Position numbers and translations under genes: made by a program. The notes beneath the pieces were generated by a model that saw nothing but the letters and a program-made list of their open reading frames with translations, was not told the origin of the DNA and searched no databases. Source: an uncultured Oscillospiraceae bacterium (GTDB lineage: Bacteria > Bacillota > Clostridia > Oscillospirales > Ruminococcaceae). Taken from it: DNA of 64,000 bases. How positions within the stretch are numbered: position 1 is the first letter of the stretch; each line of letters begins with the position of its first letter. The DNA lies in NCBI GenBank assembly GCA_910583935.1, contig CAJTZM010000012.1, forward strand, positions 3,209 through 67,208, in the 5' to 3' direction. This document shows positions 34,248 to 43,275 of the stretch, in pieces.

Positions 34248-34882
34248 ACCACCATCTCCTCCTGGTTTTCTTCCAGTCCCAAATGGGAAAAATCGTCCAT
34301 CGACTCCACTGAAATCGTCCCGCCATGATAGACCACCTGGCTCACCGATGTATTTTTAGGCAAAGGGACCTCCCGAAGCCGCTCCACCGGCAGGCCCAGC
34401 GCGTAGCATAGATAACAGCGCAGCGCACAGCCGTGGGAGACGACCGCCACCGATTTCTGTTCATTTTGCGCCGCGATTTCGCCAACAGCCTTTGCCATCC
34501 GCTCATACACCTGCACAAGGCTTTCGCCGTCCGGCGCACAAAAGCGGGCGTCCGCCTCGCTCCAAAGCCGCCACGCTTCCGGGTACAGCACCGGCAGCTC
34601 GGCAAAGGCCTTTGCCTCCCACCGGCCGGCGTATATTTCGTACAGACCCTCCCGGGTCTGCACCGGCAGCTTATGATAGTGGCCCACCGCCTGGGCCGTT
34701 TGGACGGCGCGCAAAAGGGGGCTTGCGTAAATCCCGTCCAGCGGAATATCCCGAAATCGCTCGGCCAGCTGCGGCAGCTGCGCCTGTCCCTCTGCCGACA
34801 GCCCCAGATTGGTATGGCCCTGGAAAATCCGCTGCGTGTTTCCAACCGACTTTGCGTGCCGGACCAGATAGATTCTCGTCAT
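34244..34882 (-). CDS. Histidine phosphatase (phosphoglycerate mutase-like)
   Basis: A 212-residue histidine phosphatase superfamily protein. The N-terminal LVRHAKSVGN carries the phospho-accepting His (the usual RHG reads RHA here), YASPLLRAVQTA holds the second Arg, and VVSHGCALRCYL the second catalytic His. Members include cofactor-dependent mutases, cobalamin-pathway CobC and broad phosphatases; I cannot tell which. The ATG at 34882 follows ACGGAGG. It is coupled to ruvX by a 4-bp overlap. Confidence 0.87.
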   Translation of the reverse strand: MTRIYLVRHAKSVGNTQRIFQGHTNLGLSAEGQAQLPQLAERFRDIPLDGIYASPLLRAVQTAQAVGHYHKLPVQTREGLYEIYAGRWEAKAFAELPVLYPEAWRLWSEADARFCAPDGESLVQVYERMAKAVGEIAAQNEQKSVAVVSHGCALRCYLCYALGLPVERLREVPLPKNTSVSQVVYHGGTISVESMDDFSHLGLEENQEEMVV

Positions 34883-34924
34883 GCTTTTTCCTCCGTTTAT
34901 AACGCTTTTGGCTGTCCCTTCAAA

Positions 34925-34958
34925 GAAAAAGCCGTTTCCTCAAAAAGGAAGCGGCTTT
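34925..34958 (-). terminator. upp terminator
   Basis: A 13-bp stem with one G-T wobble (34928-34940 with 34946-34958), followed on the minus strand by TTTTTC; it ends the fhs-tsaE-tsaB-rpiB-upp transcript. Confidence 0.85.
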
Positions 34959-34969
34959 ATGGGCCAAGC

Positions 34970-35599
34970 TTATTTCGTCCCGAAAATCCGGTCGCCCGCA
35001 TCGCCCAGGCCGGGGACGATGTATTTATGGTCGTTGAGCTTTTCGTCTACCGCGCCGATATAAATCTGTACGTCCGGATGGGCCTTCTGCAAGGCTTCGA
35101 CCCCCTCCGGCGCCGCGATGATACACATAAAGCGCACACTTTTCGCGCCTTTGCCCTTGATTTGGGTAATGGCGTCGATGGCTGAACCGCCGGTTGCCAG
35201 CATCGGGTCCAAAACGATGACGTCCCGCTCGCTGATATCCGAGGGCAGCTTGCAGTAATATTCCACCGGCTGATGGGTTTCTGGATCCCGATACATGCCG
35301 ATATGTCCGATTTTCGCGGCGGGAACCAGACGCATGACGCCGTCGACCATGCCAAGGCCCGCCCGCAGAATCGGAACAAACGCCAGCTTTCTACCGGAGA
35401 TCACCTTGGTTTTGGCCACCGCCACAGGCGTTTCGATCTCCACCTCTTTTAAGGGCAGGTCACGGGTTGCCTCATAGCACATCAGCATCCCGATTTCCCC
35501 CACCAGCTCACGAAATTCCTTGGTTCCGGTGTTTTTGTCCCGCATGATGGTCAGCTTGTGCTGAATCAGCGGGTGATCCATAATGACCGGTTTTATCAT
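34970..35599 (-). CDS. upp: Uracil phosphoribosyltransferase
   Basis: A 209-residue pyrimidine salvage enzyme making UMP from uracil and PRPP. The PRPP-binding loop VIVLDPMLATGGSA (about residues 126-139) and the C-terminal uracil-binding GLGDAGDRIFGTK are intact. ATG 35599 has GGAG eight bases upstream. It follows rpiB, as in many Firmicutes where rpiB-glyA-upp genes cluster. Confidence 0.96.
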   Translation of the reverse strand: MIKPVIMDHPLIQHKLTIMRDKNTGTKEFRELVGEIGMLMCYEATRDLPLKEVEIETPVAVAKTKVISGRKLAFVPILRAGLGMVDGVMRLVPAAKIGHIGMYRDPETHQPVEYYCKLPSDISERDVIVLDPMLATGGSAIDAITQIKGKGAKSVRFMCIIAAPEGVEALQKAHPDVQIYIGAVDEKLNDHKYIVPGLGDAGDRIFGTK

Positions 35600-35664
35600 A
35601 GCGCATTCTCCATTTCCGCCCCAACGGCAATTTTTGATGATTCACTCCCAAAAGCCGGATTTGC

Positions 35665-36102
35665 CTATTCCTCCTCCAGCTTTGCCAACTGCTCTACCCG
35701 CCTTGTATGGCGGCCGCCCTCAAACGGCGTGTCCAAAAACACATCCACCAGCTCCAGCGCCAATCCGGGCCCAATGGTCCTTCCGCCCATGCAGATGACG
35801 TTGGCGTCGTTGTGCAATCGGGTGTATTTGGCGCTAAAATAGTCCGCGCACAGCGCCGCGCGGATTCCCTTGATTTTATTGGCTGCCATCGAAATGCCGA
35901 TCCCCGTTCCGCAGCAGAGAATCCCCTTTTCACATTTTCCGCCGACGATGGCCGCGCAGGCCTTCTGGGCGATCAGCGGATAATCCACACTATCGGTGCT
36001 GTAGGTGCCGAAATCCTCATAGGGAATCTGCCGCTGGTCCAGATGCTTTTTGATTTCCTCCTTCAGCGCAAAGCCGCCGTGGTCACTGCCAATGGCAATC
36101 AT
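35665..36102 (-). CDS. rpiB: Ribose 5-phosphate isomerase B
   Basis: A 145-residue RpiB/LacAB-type isomerase interconverting ribulose 5-phosphate and ribose 5-phosphate. SDHGGFALK at residues 6-14 and the active-site CCGTGIGISMAANK at about 64-77 are diagnostic, with NDANVICMGGR later. Between tsaB (31-bp gap) and upp (65-bp gap) on the same strand. Confidence 0.95.
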   Translation of the reverse strand: MIAIGSDHGGFALKEEIKKHLDQRQIPYEDFGTYSTDSVDYPLIAQKACAAIVGGKCEKGILCCGTGIGISMAANKIKGIRAALCADYFSAKYTRLHNDANVICMGGRTIGPGLALELVDVFLDTPFEGGRHTRRVEQLAKLEEE

Positions 36103-36133
36103 GTATCCCAGTCCTTTCCTCTTGCAAAGCCTC

Positions 36134-36826
36134 TCAGGCTTTTTTCTGTTTTTTTAGCAGCTCCCGCTGCGCCTGCGGCAGCCGCAGGTATTGGGGGACC
36201 AGCTGCGCCGGGTCGGTTTTCTCATCCGGATGGCGCAAAGCCGCCGCGCAGACCGAAGACGCCCGCTGAAACCGCAGCTGCTCCGGCGCCAGCAGGGCCT
36301 TTTCCCCTTTCCAGCTATTATAGCACAATCCGGCGCCGTCTCCAACCAAAACCACCGGCAAAGCCCCGGAATTTTCGCCAACCCATTCCCAAAGCTCCTG
36401 GATGGACAGCGCCGCATCCTCGGTCAGCCTCCGGACGCTGTCTCTGCCCACCAGAAAGCTTGCCGTATACACCTGCTGGCAACGGGCGTCCATCGCTGCC
36501 ACCGCTATACAGTCCTGCCCCAGCAGATTATAGGCCAGCGCCTCCAGCGTCGAAACCGGGATACAGTCTTTTTTTAAGCAAAACGCCATGCCCTTTACCG
36601 CCGAAATGCCGATGCGAAGCCCGGTAAAGGAGCCGGGTCCGGTGGAAACCGCAAACCGATCCACCTGGGAAAGCGCCCGGCCGCAGCTGGCAAAAAGGCT
36701 GTGCACCATCGGCAGGATCGTCTGGCTGTGAGTCAGCTTTACATTGACAAAGCTTTCCCCTATCAGCCGTTCATCCTCCCACAGCGCGGCGGAGGCCGCC
36801 ACCGCAGAGGTATCCATCCCCAACAT
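36134..36826 (-). CDS. tsaB: tRNA threonylcarbamoyladenosine biosynthesis protein TsaB
   Basis: A 230-residue ASKHA-fold protein, partner of TsaD/TsaE in t6A37 tRNA modification. The N-terminal GMDTSAVAASAALW and the STGPGSFTGLRIG motif (about 63-75) define the family. I chose ATG 36826, overlapping the tsaE stop by one base (TGATG); an in-frame TTG at 36832 is the alternative. tsaD is not in the window. Confidence 0.94.
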   Translation of the reverse strand: MLGMDTSAVAASAALWEDERLIGESFVNVKLTHSQTILPMVHSLFASCGRALSQVDRFAVSTGPGSFTGLRIGISAVKGMAFCLKKDCIPVSTLEALAYNLLGQDCIAVAAMDARCQQVYTASFLVGRDSVRRLTEDAALSIQELWEWVGENSGALPVVLVGDGAGLCYNSWKGEKALLAPEQLRFQRASSVCAAALRHPDEKTDPAQLVPQYLRLPQAQRELLKKQKKA

Positions 36827-37254
36827 CAGCAAAAGCGCTCATCCCCTTCTACCGTAATGCGCCGCCGGGTCTCATCCAGCCGCTCAAAGCGCACCCGAAT
36901 TGCCTGGTCCGGCAAGGCGCCCTCGATGTTCTCGCTCCATTCAATAGCCAGAATCGCCCCCATATCCAGATAGTCAAAAAAGCCGGTGGAGTACAAATCG
37001 TCCAGCGAAGTGACCCGGTACATATCGAAATGGTACAGTCTCGGCCGGGTCCCGTATTCATGCACCAACGAAAAGGTCGGGCTGGACACCTCGTCCTGCC
37101 CGTCCAGGCCCTGGACAAGCCCCCGGACAAAGGTGGTTTTGCCCATTCCAAGGCCGCCGAAAAAGGCCAGAACATCGTCCGGCCGCAAAAGCCGCGCCAA
37201 TTTCTGGGCAAAGCCTTCTGTCTCCTGTGCGCTGGCGGTAACGATTGATCGCAT
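36826..37254 (-). CDS. tsaE: tRNA threonylcarbamoyladenosine biosynthesis ATPase TsaE
   Basis: A 142-residue P-loop ATPase. Walker A GGLGMGKTTF is at about 33-42; SSPTFSLVHEY and LYHFDMYR are the switch and base-contact motifs of the family, with AIEWSEN as the later block. It lies 21 bp after fhs and overlaps tsaB. Confidence 0.95.
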   Translation of the reverse strand: MRSIVTASAQETEGFAQKLARLLRPDDVLAFFGGLGMGKTTFVRGLVQGLDGQDEVSSPTFSLVHEYGTRPRLYHFDMYRVTSLDDLYSTGFFDYLDMGAILAIEWSENIEGALPDQAIRVRFERLDETRRRITVEGDERFC

Positions 37255-37275
37255 AAATAAAGCAAGCCTCTCTTT

Positions 37276-38943
37276 TTAGAATAGCCCTTTGATATGGCCC
37301 TGCGCGTCCACGTCGATCTGGCAGGCAGCCGGCGCCTTGGGCAGGCCGGGCATTGTCATAATATCGCCGGACATCACAACGATAAAGCCCGCGCCGGCAG
37401 ACAGCTTTACGTCCCGTACATTGACGGTGAAGCCGGTGGGCCGGCCCAGCTTTGCCGGATCGTCGGACAAAGAATACTGGGTTTTGGCCACGCAGACCGG
37501 CAGGTCCGCCTTACCCAGCGCCTCAATATCCCGGATGGCCTTCTCCGCCTTGGGCGCATACGCCACATCCTTGCCGCCGTAAATTTCGGTGACAATGGTC
37601 TGAATCTTCTCTTTAATCGGCGCCTTTTCGTCATATAGGAGCCGAAACTGTGAGGGCTGTCCGCAGGCCTTGACCACCTTATGGGCCAGATCCACTGCGC
37701 CTTCGCCGCCCTTAGCGAACACCTCGGACAAGGAGTATTCCACCCCTAAGCGCTGGCAGCACTGGGCCAGCACCGCGATTTCCTCCTCGGTATCGGTTAA
37801 AAAGCGGTTGATGGCGACAACCACCGGCACCCCGTATTTGCGCATATTTTCCACATGTGCTTCCAGATTGACCAAACCCTTTTGCAGCGCCGGTACATTT
37901 TCCTCGGCAACCTGTGCCTTCGGCACGCCGCCGTTATATTTTAACGCCCGCAGCGTCGCCACAATGACAATGCAGGAGGGCGCCAGGCCCGCGTAGCGGC
38001 ACTTGATGTCCAAGAACTTTTCCGCGCCCAAATCAGAGCCAAAGCCCGCCTCGGTGATACAGTAATCTGCCATCTTCAAAGCCAGCTTGGTAGCGCGCAC
38101 CGAGTTGCAGCCGTGGGCGATGTTGGCAAAGGGTCCGCCGTGCATGAGCGCCGGGGTGTTCTCCAGCGTTTGGACCAGGTTGGGTTTTAACGCGTCCTTC
38201 AAAAGAGCGGCCATCGCCCCATGGACCTGCAGATCCCGGGCGTAAACCGGCTGGTTGCCGTAGGTGTAGGCAACCAGGATCGAACCCAGCCGCTCCTTGA
38301 GATCCTCTAAATCCGAGGCCAGGCACAAAATCGCCATCACCTCGCTGGCGACGGTGATCTGGAACCCGTCCTCCCGCGGAACGCCGTTGATCTTGCCGCC
38401 CAGACCGACGTTGACAAACCGCAGCGCCCGGTCGTTCATATCCAAGCAGCGCTTAAAAAGAATCCGCCGCTGATCGATTCCCAGCGCGTTGCCCTGCTGG
38501 AGATGATTGTCAATCATGGCGCACAAAAGATTGTTCGCCGCCGTAATGGCGTGCATATCCCCGGTAAAATGCAGGTTGATGTCCTCCATAGGCACCACCT
38601 GGGAATAGCCGCCGCCGGCTGCGCCGCCCTTAATGCCGAACACCGGACCCAACGACGGCTCGCGCAGCGCGATAATCGCCTTTTGACCGATCTTCTCCAT
38701 CGCCTGCCCCAGTCCCACCGACGTGGTGGTTTTTCCTTCTCCGGCCGGCGTTGGGTTAATGGCGGTAACCAGTACCAGCTTGCCGTCCGGCTTGTCCTTC
38801 AATCGGGAAAAAATATCCTCCGAAAGCTTTGCCTTATACCGTCCGTACGGCTCCAGCTCCTCTGGAAGGATGTCGAGCTTTTGGGCAATTTCGGTGATGG
38901 GAAGCATTTTTGCGCCCTGCGCAATTTCGATATCGCTTAGCAT
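37276..38943 (-). CDS. fhs: Formate-tetrahydrofolate ligase
   Basis: A 555-residue enzyme making 10-formyl-THF from formate, THF and ATP, part of C1 metabolism and the methyl branch of the Wood-Ljungdahl pathway. The ATP-binding TPAGEGKTTTSVGL motif (about 62-75), the REPSLGPVFGIKGGAAGGGY block and the C-terminal end are typical. I start at ATG 38943 (MLSDIEIAQ) with AAGGTGAG six bases upstream; an in-frame extension upstream crosses the promoter palindrome and is not coding. It heads the fhs-tsaE-tsaB-rpiB-upp operon. Confidence 0.96.
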   Translation of the reverse strand: MLSDIEIAQGAKMLPITEIAQKLDILPEELEPYGRYKAKLSEDIFSRLKDKPDGKLVLVTAINPTPAGEGKTTTSVGLGQAMEKIGQKAIIALREPSLGPVFGIKGGAAGGGYSQVVPMEDINLHFTGDMHAITAANNLLCAMIDNHLQQGNALGIDQRRILFKRCLDMNDRALRFVNVGLGGKINGVPREDGFQITVASEVMAILCLASDLEDLKERLGSILVAYTYGNQPVYARDLQVHGAMAALLKDALKPNLVQTLENTPALMHGGPFANIAHGCNSVRATKLALKMADYCITEAGFGSDLGAEKFLDIKCRYAGLAPSCIVIVATLRALKYNGGVPKAQVAEENVPALQKGLVNLEAHVENMRKYGVPVVVAINRFLTDTEEEIAVLAQCCQRLGVEYSLSEVFAKGGEGAVDLAHKVVKACGQPSQFRLLYDEKAPIKEKIQTIVTEIYGGKDVAYAPKAEKAIRDIEALGKADLPVCVAKTQYSLSDDPAKLGRPTGFTVNVRDVKLSAGAGFIVVMSGDIMTMPGLPKAPAACQIDVDAQGHIKGLF

Positions 38944-39088
38944 GTTTTTCTCACCTTTCCTTTTTCTGCCGCATACCGCCCTTCCGGGACGGCGGGGCGT
39001 ATACCGGTACAATGGGACCTCATCGCTTTTTTGCGCCATGAAGGCGAAAGCCGCACATGGTATAATAGACTGTGTCCGTAGAACGGCC

Positions 39089-39138
39089 ATAAAAATATGG
39101 TATAATAGCGACTTATCGCTATTATACCATATTTTTAT
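39089..39138. repeat. 22-bp perfect inverted repeat with embedded -10 elements
   Basis: 39089-39110 pairs with 39117-39138 around ACTTAT. Each arm contains GGTATAATAG, so a consensus TATAAT faces each way. The 12-mer ATGGTATAATAG also occurs as a direct copy at 39057-39068. This accounts for much of the 347-bp gap between fhs and rodA (38944-39290). Confidence 0.85.
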
Positions 39139-39150
39139 AAAGGACTTCAA
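39121..39150 (-). promoter_or_regulatory. fhs promoter within the palindrome
   Basis: Minus strand: TTGAAG (39150-39145), 18-bp spacer, TATAAT (39126-39121). The transcript would start in the palindrome loop region and begin with the other arm. Confidence 0.6.
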
Positions 39151-39167
39151 TTCTTTTTCCGATTCCG

Positions 39168-39196
39168 TTGGTTTCGGGCAAAACTTGTGGTATACT
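39168..39196 (+). promoter_or_regulatory. rodA promoter
   Basis: TTGGTT (39168-39173), 17-bp spacer, TATACT (39191-39196) preceded by TGTGG. Confidence 0.7.
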
Positions 39197-39290
39197 AAGT
39201 GCATTCTACCGCATCTTTTTTGCAACAAATCCCCGATTTTTTTCGTTTTATAGATATTCCACACCCTTCTGATGAAAAAGGAGCAAGAAA

Positions 39291-40421
39291 TTGAAAAAAA
39301 TTTGGCGCGGCCTTATCCGCTACTTTAAGGAGACAGATAAAATCCTCCTTCTTTTATGCTCGATCTGCTCCGCCTACAGCGTTCTGCTGATGTGCGGCAT
39401 TCACAACTCCGGCATGGCCACGATCCGCGCGGTCCAGATGCAGATTATCACCTCGCTTTTGGGGCTTGCCGCCGCCATGATCATTTCCAGCTTTGACTAC
39501 CGATTCTTGTCCAAGCTTTGGAAGCTTTATTATCCTGTCTGTATCGGTCTTGTGATTTTGACCTATTTCTTCGGCGAACAGCGGGTAGAATCGGTGGATG
39601 ACAAGGCTTGGCTTCCTATCCCCTTTTTGGGGATCAACTTTCAGCCGTCGGAGCTTTTGAAAATCGCCTTTATCCTGACCTTTGCGCTGCATTTGGAAAA
39701 GGTGGGCGACGGGATTCGGGATCTGAAGCATTTGATTTTTCTTTGTATCCACGGCGCCATCCCCTGCCTGCTCATCCATTTGCAGGGGGACGACGGCACC
39801 GCCCTAATCTTTCTTTTTATCTTTCTGTCCATGCTTTTTTCCGCAGGCATACAATGGCGCTATATCGTAATCGCAGGCTCAGCTCTGATCATCGCCGCGC
39901 CGCTGGCCTGGCTGTATTTATTAAGCAGCGACCAAAAGCTTCGCATTCTGGCGCTGTTTATTCCGGATTTAGATACAAACGGAATTTTATACCAACAGTA
40001 TAACGCCAAAATCGCCATTGGGTCCGGCGGCAGCTTTGGAGAAGGGCTGTTTATCGGCGAGCATGTGTATGTGCCGGAAATCCATAACGACTTTATTTTT
40101 TCCTTTATCGGCCAATCGCTGGGCTTTGTGGGCTGTATGTCGGTGATTCTTCTTCTGTTTTTGATTTGTGTGCGGCTGCTGGGCTTTTCACGCAAGGCCA
40201 ACGACCTGCTGGGCGGCTTTATCTGCGTAGGCGTTTTCGCCACCATCGCCTTCCAGAGCATTGTCAACATCGGCATGAATTTAAGCATCCTGCCGGTAAT
40301 CGGCGTGACCCTTCCCCTTTTCAGCTACGGGGGAACCTCTGTAACCACCCTTTACATGGGAATCGGCCTTGCGCTGAGCGTTTACATGCACAATAAAGAG
40401 CATCTGTTTTTAGATGACTGA
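39291..40421 (+). CDS. rodA: SEDS peptidoglycan glycosyltransferase, RodA-like
   Basis: A 376-residue SEDS polymerase that builds glycan strands for cell-wall elongation. About ten membrane helices; characteristic blocks are NFQPSELLKIAF, GEGLFIGEHVYVPEIHNDFIFSFIGQSLG and INIGMNLSILP-like NIGMNLSILPVIGVTLPLFSYGG near the C-terminus. RodA is favoured over FtsW/SpoVE because ILPVIGVTLP and the periplasmic loop resemble RodA, but this is not certain. The start is TTG at 39291 after AAGGAG. Single gene with its own terminator. Confidence 0.88.
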   Translation: MKKIWRGLIRYFKETDKILLLLCSICSAYSVLLMCGIHNSGMATIRAVQMQIITSLLGLAAAMIISSFDYRFLSKLWKLYYPVCIGLVILTYFFGEQRVESVDDKAWLPIPFLGINFQPSELLKIAFILTFALHLEKVGDGIRDLKHLIFLCIHGAIPCLLIHLQGDDGTALIFLFIFLSMLFSAGIQWRYIVIAGSALIIAAPLAWLYLLSSDQKLRILALFIPDLDTNGILYQQYNAKIAIGSGGSFGEGLFIGEHVYVPEIHNDFIFSFIGQSLGFVGCMSVILLLFLICVRLLGFSRKANDLLGGFICVGVFATIAFQSIVNIGMNLSILPVIGVTLPLFSYGGTSVTTLYMGIGLALSVYMHNKEHLFLDD

Positions 40422-40453
40422 TCCATACTTTTCATCGAATCCGGTCCCGGCCC

Positions 40454-40494
40454 AAAGCAGGCTGTCCTCCACAAGGGAGGCGGCCTGCTTTTTT
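40454..40494 (+). terminator. rodA terminator
   Basis: AAAGCAGGC with CCTCC pairs with GGGAGG and GCCTGCTTTTTT; the stem is interrupted by a small internal loop and followed by TTTTTT. Confidence 0.85.
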
Positions 40495-41434
40495 ATTGTC
40501 TGTCCCGATCCTCCGACATAGCCTTCTTCTCTTCCCCTGCAAGCACGCCGGTCAGATCAAACGCGGGGATATAGCTGCTTTGGGCGGAGGACAGCTCCTG
40601 CAAAAAGCCGTCCTCAATCCCCCGCAAAAACAGATGTGCTTCTACCTCGTCGTATTCCCTTTGATGCAGCGTTCGGTTTAGGCCGGGAAAATCCGCCGCC
40701 CGGCCGCAGGGAACATATTGGCTCATGAGGCTGAATAAAACCGTCCCGGGAGGGAAGGTATCCGCGACCCAGTCGATGACCCGCTTGCTGTTCTCGGTTT
40801 CCCCCGGCAGGATTAGGTGGCGGATTAACACGCCGCGGCGCAGCAGACCGTTTTGGTCCAGCTGGTAAGGGCCGGTCTGGCGCGTCATTTCCAAAATGGC
40901 GGCGCGGGTCCGCTCAAAATAATCCGGCGCGCCGGAATACCGGGCCGCCAGACGATTATCGGCGTATTTGAGATCCGGCAGATAAATCTGCACCTTTCCC
41001 TCCAGCAGGCGCAGTGATTCCACCGATTCATAGCCGCCGCAGTTGTAGACCACCGGAACCGGCAGCGGCTTTTTCAGCGATTGGGCAATTGCCCGCACAA
41101 AATGGGTGGGATTGACCAGATTGATGTTGTGAGCGCCCTGCTCAATCAGCTCGCCGTAGATCTGCCGAAGGCGCGCAACGCTTACCGGACGGCCGAAATT
41201 TTCCGCGCTGATTGCGTAATTTTGGCAAAATACACACCGCAGCGAGCAGCCGCTGAAGAATATGGCGCCGGATCCGCCGGATCCGCTGATACAGGGCTCC
41301 TCGCCAAAATGCAGCGCTGCCCGGGCGATCACCGGGGCAAGGGGCATGGTGCAAACGCCGGTTTCTCCCGGCTGCCCAAGGGAAGGGGGGCGGTTTGTTC
41401 CGCATCGCCGGGGACAGTCATAGCAAGCTGTCAT
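40493..41434 (-). CDS. Radical SAM protein, pyruvate formate-lyase-activating-enzyme-like (PflX type)
   Basis: A 313-residue radical SAM protein. The [4Fe-4S] motif CxxxCxxC is C63, C67, C70 in FFSGCSLRCVFCQN. Additional Cys at 4, 7, 11 and 28 near the N-terminus (YDCPRRCG) may hold another cluster or zinc. The family is annotated as putative pyruvate formate-lyase activating enzyme, but no glycyl-radical enzyme gene is adjacent, so the true partner is unknown. ATG 41434 follows AAGGAGG. Confidence 0.85.
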   Translation of the reverse strand: MTACYDCPRRCGTNRPPSLGQPGETGVCTMPLAPVIARAALHFGEEPCISGSGGSGAIFFSGCSLRCVFCQNYAISAENFGRPVSVARLRQIYGELIEQGAHNINLVNPTHFVRAIAQSLKKPLPVPVVYNCGGYESVESLRLLEGKVQIYLPDLKYADNRLAARYSGAPDYFERTRAAILEMTRQTGPYQLDQNGLLRRGVLIRHLILPGETENSKRVIDWVADTFPPGTVLFSLMSQYVPCGRAADFPGLNRTLHQREYDEVEAHLFLRGIEDGFLQELSSAQSSYIPAFDLTGVLAGEEKKAMSEDRDRQ

Positions 41435-41513
41435 GAAGCATCCTCCTTGTAATAAAACGAGTCTATACGCTTACTATAAAGGATTATAGCACAAATTGGC
41501 CGGCTGCGAATCC

Positions 41514-43058
41514 CTATGAGCGGGCAAAAAGCGTTTTTAGATACTGGGAAAAGCGAATACCCAAAAAGGACAGGCACAGAAAAAAAACGGCAAACGCGCA
41601 AAATACGCTGGCCAAAACAGGCCAAACCGGCGGCAGTCCGCCCTGCGACAGGCTGGCGAACAGCAGATGGGCCGTACAGCCTGCCGCCGCTCCGGAAAGA
41701 AACGGGGTGACAAACCAGTTTTTCCATTGGATTTTAATCTTCGCGCCGCGGATGACCCAGTAAAAATTCATCGCCACACCCACCAGCTCGCTGCCGATAC
41801 AGGCCAAGGCATAACCGCCGATTCCCATTGCCCCAACCGTCATCCAGGTGAAGACGATTTCGCTGATTCCGGTGACCACAATGCTGACGGAAGCCTGCTT
41901 TTGCATCCCGATGCCGTTGAGAATGCTTCCGGTGGTAATATGGTAAAAGGTCAAAACCGTTGCAGCAGACAAAGAAAGCAGATGATTCCCCGCCATGGGA
42001 TTTTTATAGATCAGCTGCGCCAGCACCTTTCCCACCGGCAGCAGCACCGCCAAAGATACCGCAGTCAATATACCGGTGACCTGAATCGCCTTTCCCGCCT
42101 TTCGCCGGGTTTGGGCTTCCTCTCTTTTTGCGCTGTATTGGGAAAACCGCGGCAGCAGCACGGTGTTCAGCGGATGGATAAAGGCGGTGGGCAGCATTAA
42201 AAGCGGCATGGTCATTCCAACCATTACCCCGAAGCTGGACATGGCCTCTTGGGGAGAAACCCCTGCCGCTATCAGCCGGTTGGGGATCAAAACGGTGGTG
42301 GCGCTGGACAAAAAATTGTTGAGCAGACCCGCCGAGGAAACCGGTACGGCAATGACCGCGACCCTTCGAAACATCCCCTTGGGAATTTTTGCGCCGCCTG
42401 GCCGCCGGGGCAGAAGGGAACGGGAGGCCCTTTTGTAAAACAGCAGGAGAATCACAACGCTGAACACCTCGCTGACTACCATTCCCAAAACGATCATGGC
42501 AGTGGCCGCCCCCGGGTCGGACGGGCAGAGAAGCAGCAGAAGCCCCAGGCCCGCGATGGTGCGGACCAGCTGTTCGGTCAGCTCCGATACAATCGGCGGC
42601 AGGATATATTTAATCCCGTGGAAGGAAGATTTAAAAATGTTTTCAAACCCCGTTAAGAACAGACAGGGCAAAAGCAGCAGCAGCGCGCCTTTGATCTTTT
42701 TTTCGCCCAGCACCACCCCCGCAAGAAAATCCGGAAACAGGCAGACCGGTATGGCGGCGCAGGTGAACAGACACAGGAATACCAGCTGGGCAAACCGAAC
42801 GGTCCCCCGTACGCCGGCGGCGTCTCCCGCCGCCTGATATTGGGCGCACAGCCGAGAAACCGCCAGCGTCAGCCCGGACATGGTAAAGGACATGATAACC
42901 GAATAGGCGGGCATGATCAGCTGGTACATCCCCATAACCTGGGCGCCGCCAAACCGGCTTAGACCAATCCGGTACAAAAAACCGATCAGCTGCAGTCCGA
43001 TGGACGAAAGACACAGAAAAAAAGCGTTATAAAAAACCGACTGTTTCCCAATTTTCAT
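41514..43058 (-). CDS. MOP-superfamily flippase, SpoVB/polysaccharide-exporter-like
   Basis: A 514-residue membrane protein with about 14 hydrophobic segments, of the MVF/polysaccharide-transport (MOP) class that includes SpoVB, YtgP/MurJ and YabM. N-terminal KQSVFYNAFFLCLSSIGLQLIGFLYRI and GMYQLIMPAY are typical of the SpoVB group. It probably flips lipid-linked peptidoglycan or polysaccharide precursors. I start at ATG 43058: GGAGGG precedes it, and the upstream ATG at 43073 overlaps that site. SpoVB versus a housekeeping flippase cannot be settled here. Confidence 0.85.
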   Translation of the reverse strand: MKIGKQSVFYNAFFLCLSSIGLQLIGFLYRIGLSRFGGAQVMGMYQLIMPAYSVIMSFTMSGLTLAVSRLCAQYQAAGDAAGVRGTVRFAQLVFLCLFTCAAIPVCLFPDFLAGVVLGEKKIKGALLLLLPCLFLTGFENIFKSSFHGIKYILPPIVSELTEQLVRTIAGLGLLLLLCPSDPGAATAMIVLGMVVSEVFSVVILLLFYKRASRSLLPRRPGGAKIPKGMFRRVAVIAVPVSSAGLLNNFLSSATTVLIPNRLIAAGVSPQEAMSSFGVMVGMTMPLLMLPTAFIHPLNTVLLPRFSQYSAKREEAQTRRKAGKAIQVTGILTAVSLAVLLPVGKVLAQLIYKNPMAGNHLLSLSAATVLTFYHITTGSILNGIGMQKQASVSIVVTGISEIVFTWMTVGAMGIGGYALACIGSELVGVAMNFYWVIRGAKIKIQWKNWFVTPFLSGAAAGCTAHLLFASLSQGGLPPVWPVLASVFCAFAVFFLCLSFLGIRFSQYLKTLFARS

Positions 43059-43126
43059 AAAGTGACCCTCCATACAACCAGTTTATGAAAGCAATCCGAA
43101 ATTCAGACTTGCCCTCTCTTTTTTCA

Positions 43127-43155
43127 TTGACAAGCGTTGTTTTAGAGCGTAAGAT
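43127..43155 (+). promoter_or_regulatory. Promoter of the full-size TSUP gene
   Basis: Consensus TTGACA (43127-43132), 17-bp spacer, TAAGAT (43150-43155); leader of about 115 nt. Confidence 0.65.
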
Positions 43156-43275
43156 AAAAGCGGTTTTTGTAGAAATAAGGAAAAAACGGTCCCTGTCAAA
43201 AACGCAAAAAGGGTCCCTGCCCGGTCAAAAGCCTACAGCCGCCGGACTGCTGGGATCCTGTTGGGGGTATTTTCG

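Noticed and set aside
36849..37265. Alternative minus-strand frame of 138 codons within tsaE
   Set aside because: Shifted frame of tsaE; only the tsaE frame shows the P-loop and family motifs.
39000..39264. N-terminal extension of fhs by about 107 codons
   Set aside because: The extension crosses the promoter palindrome and adds sequence not found in the family; ATG 38943 has a good ribosome site and gives the standard length.
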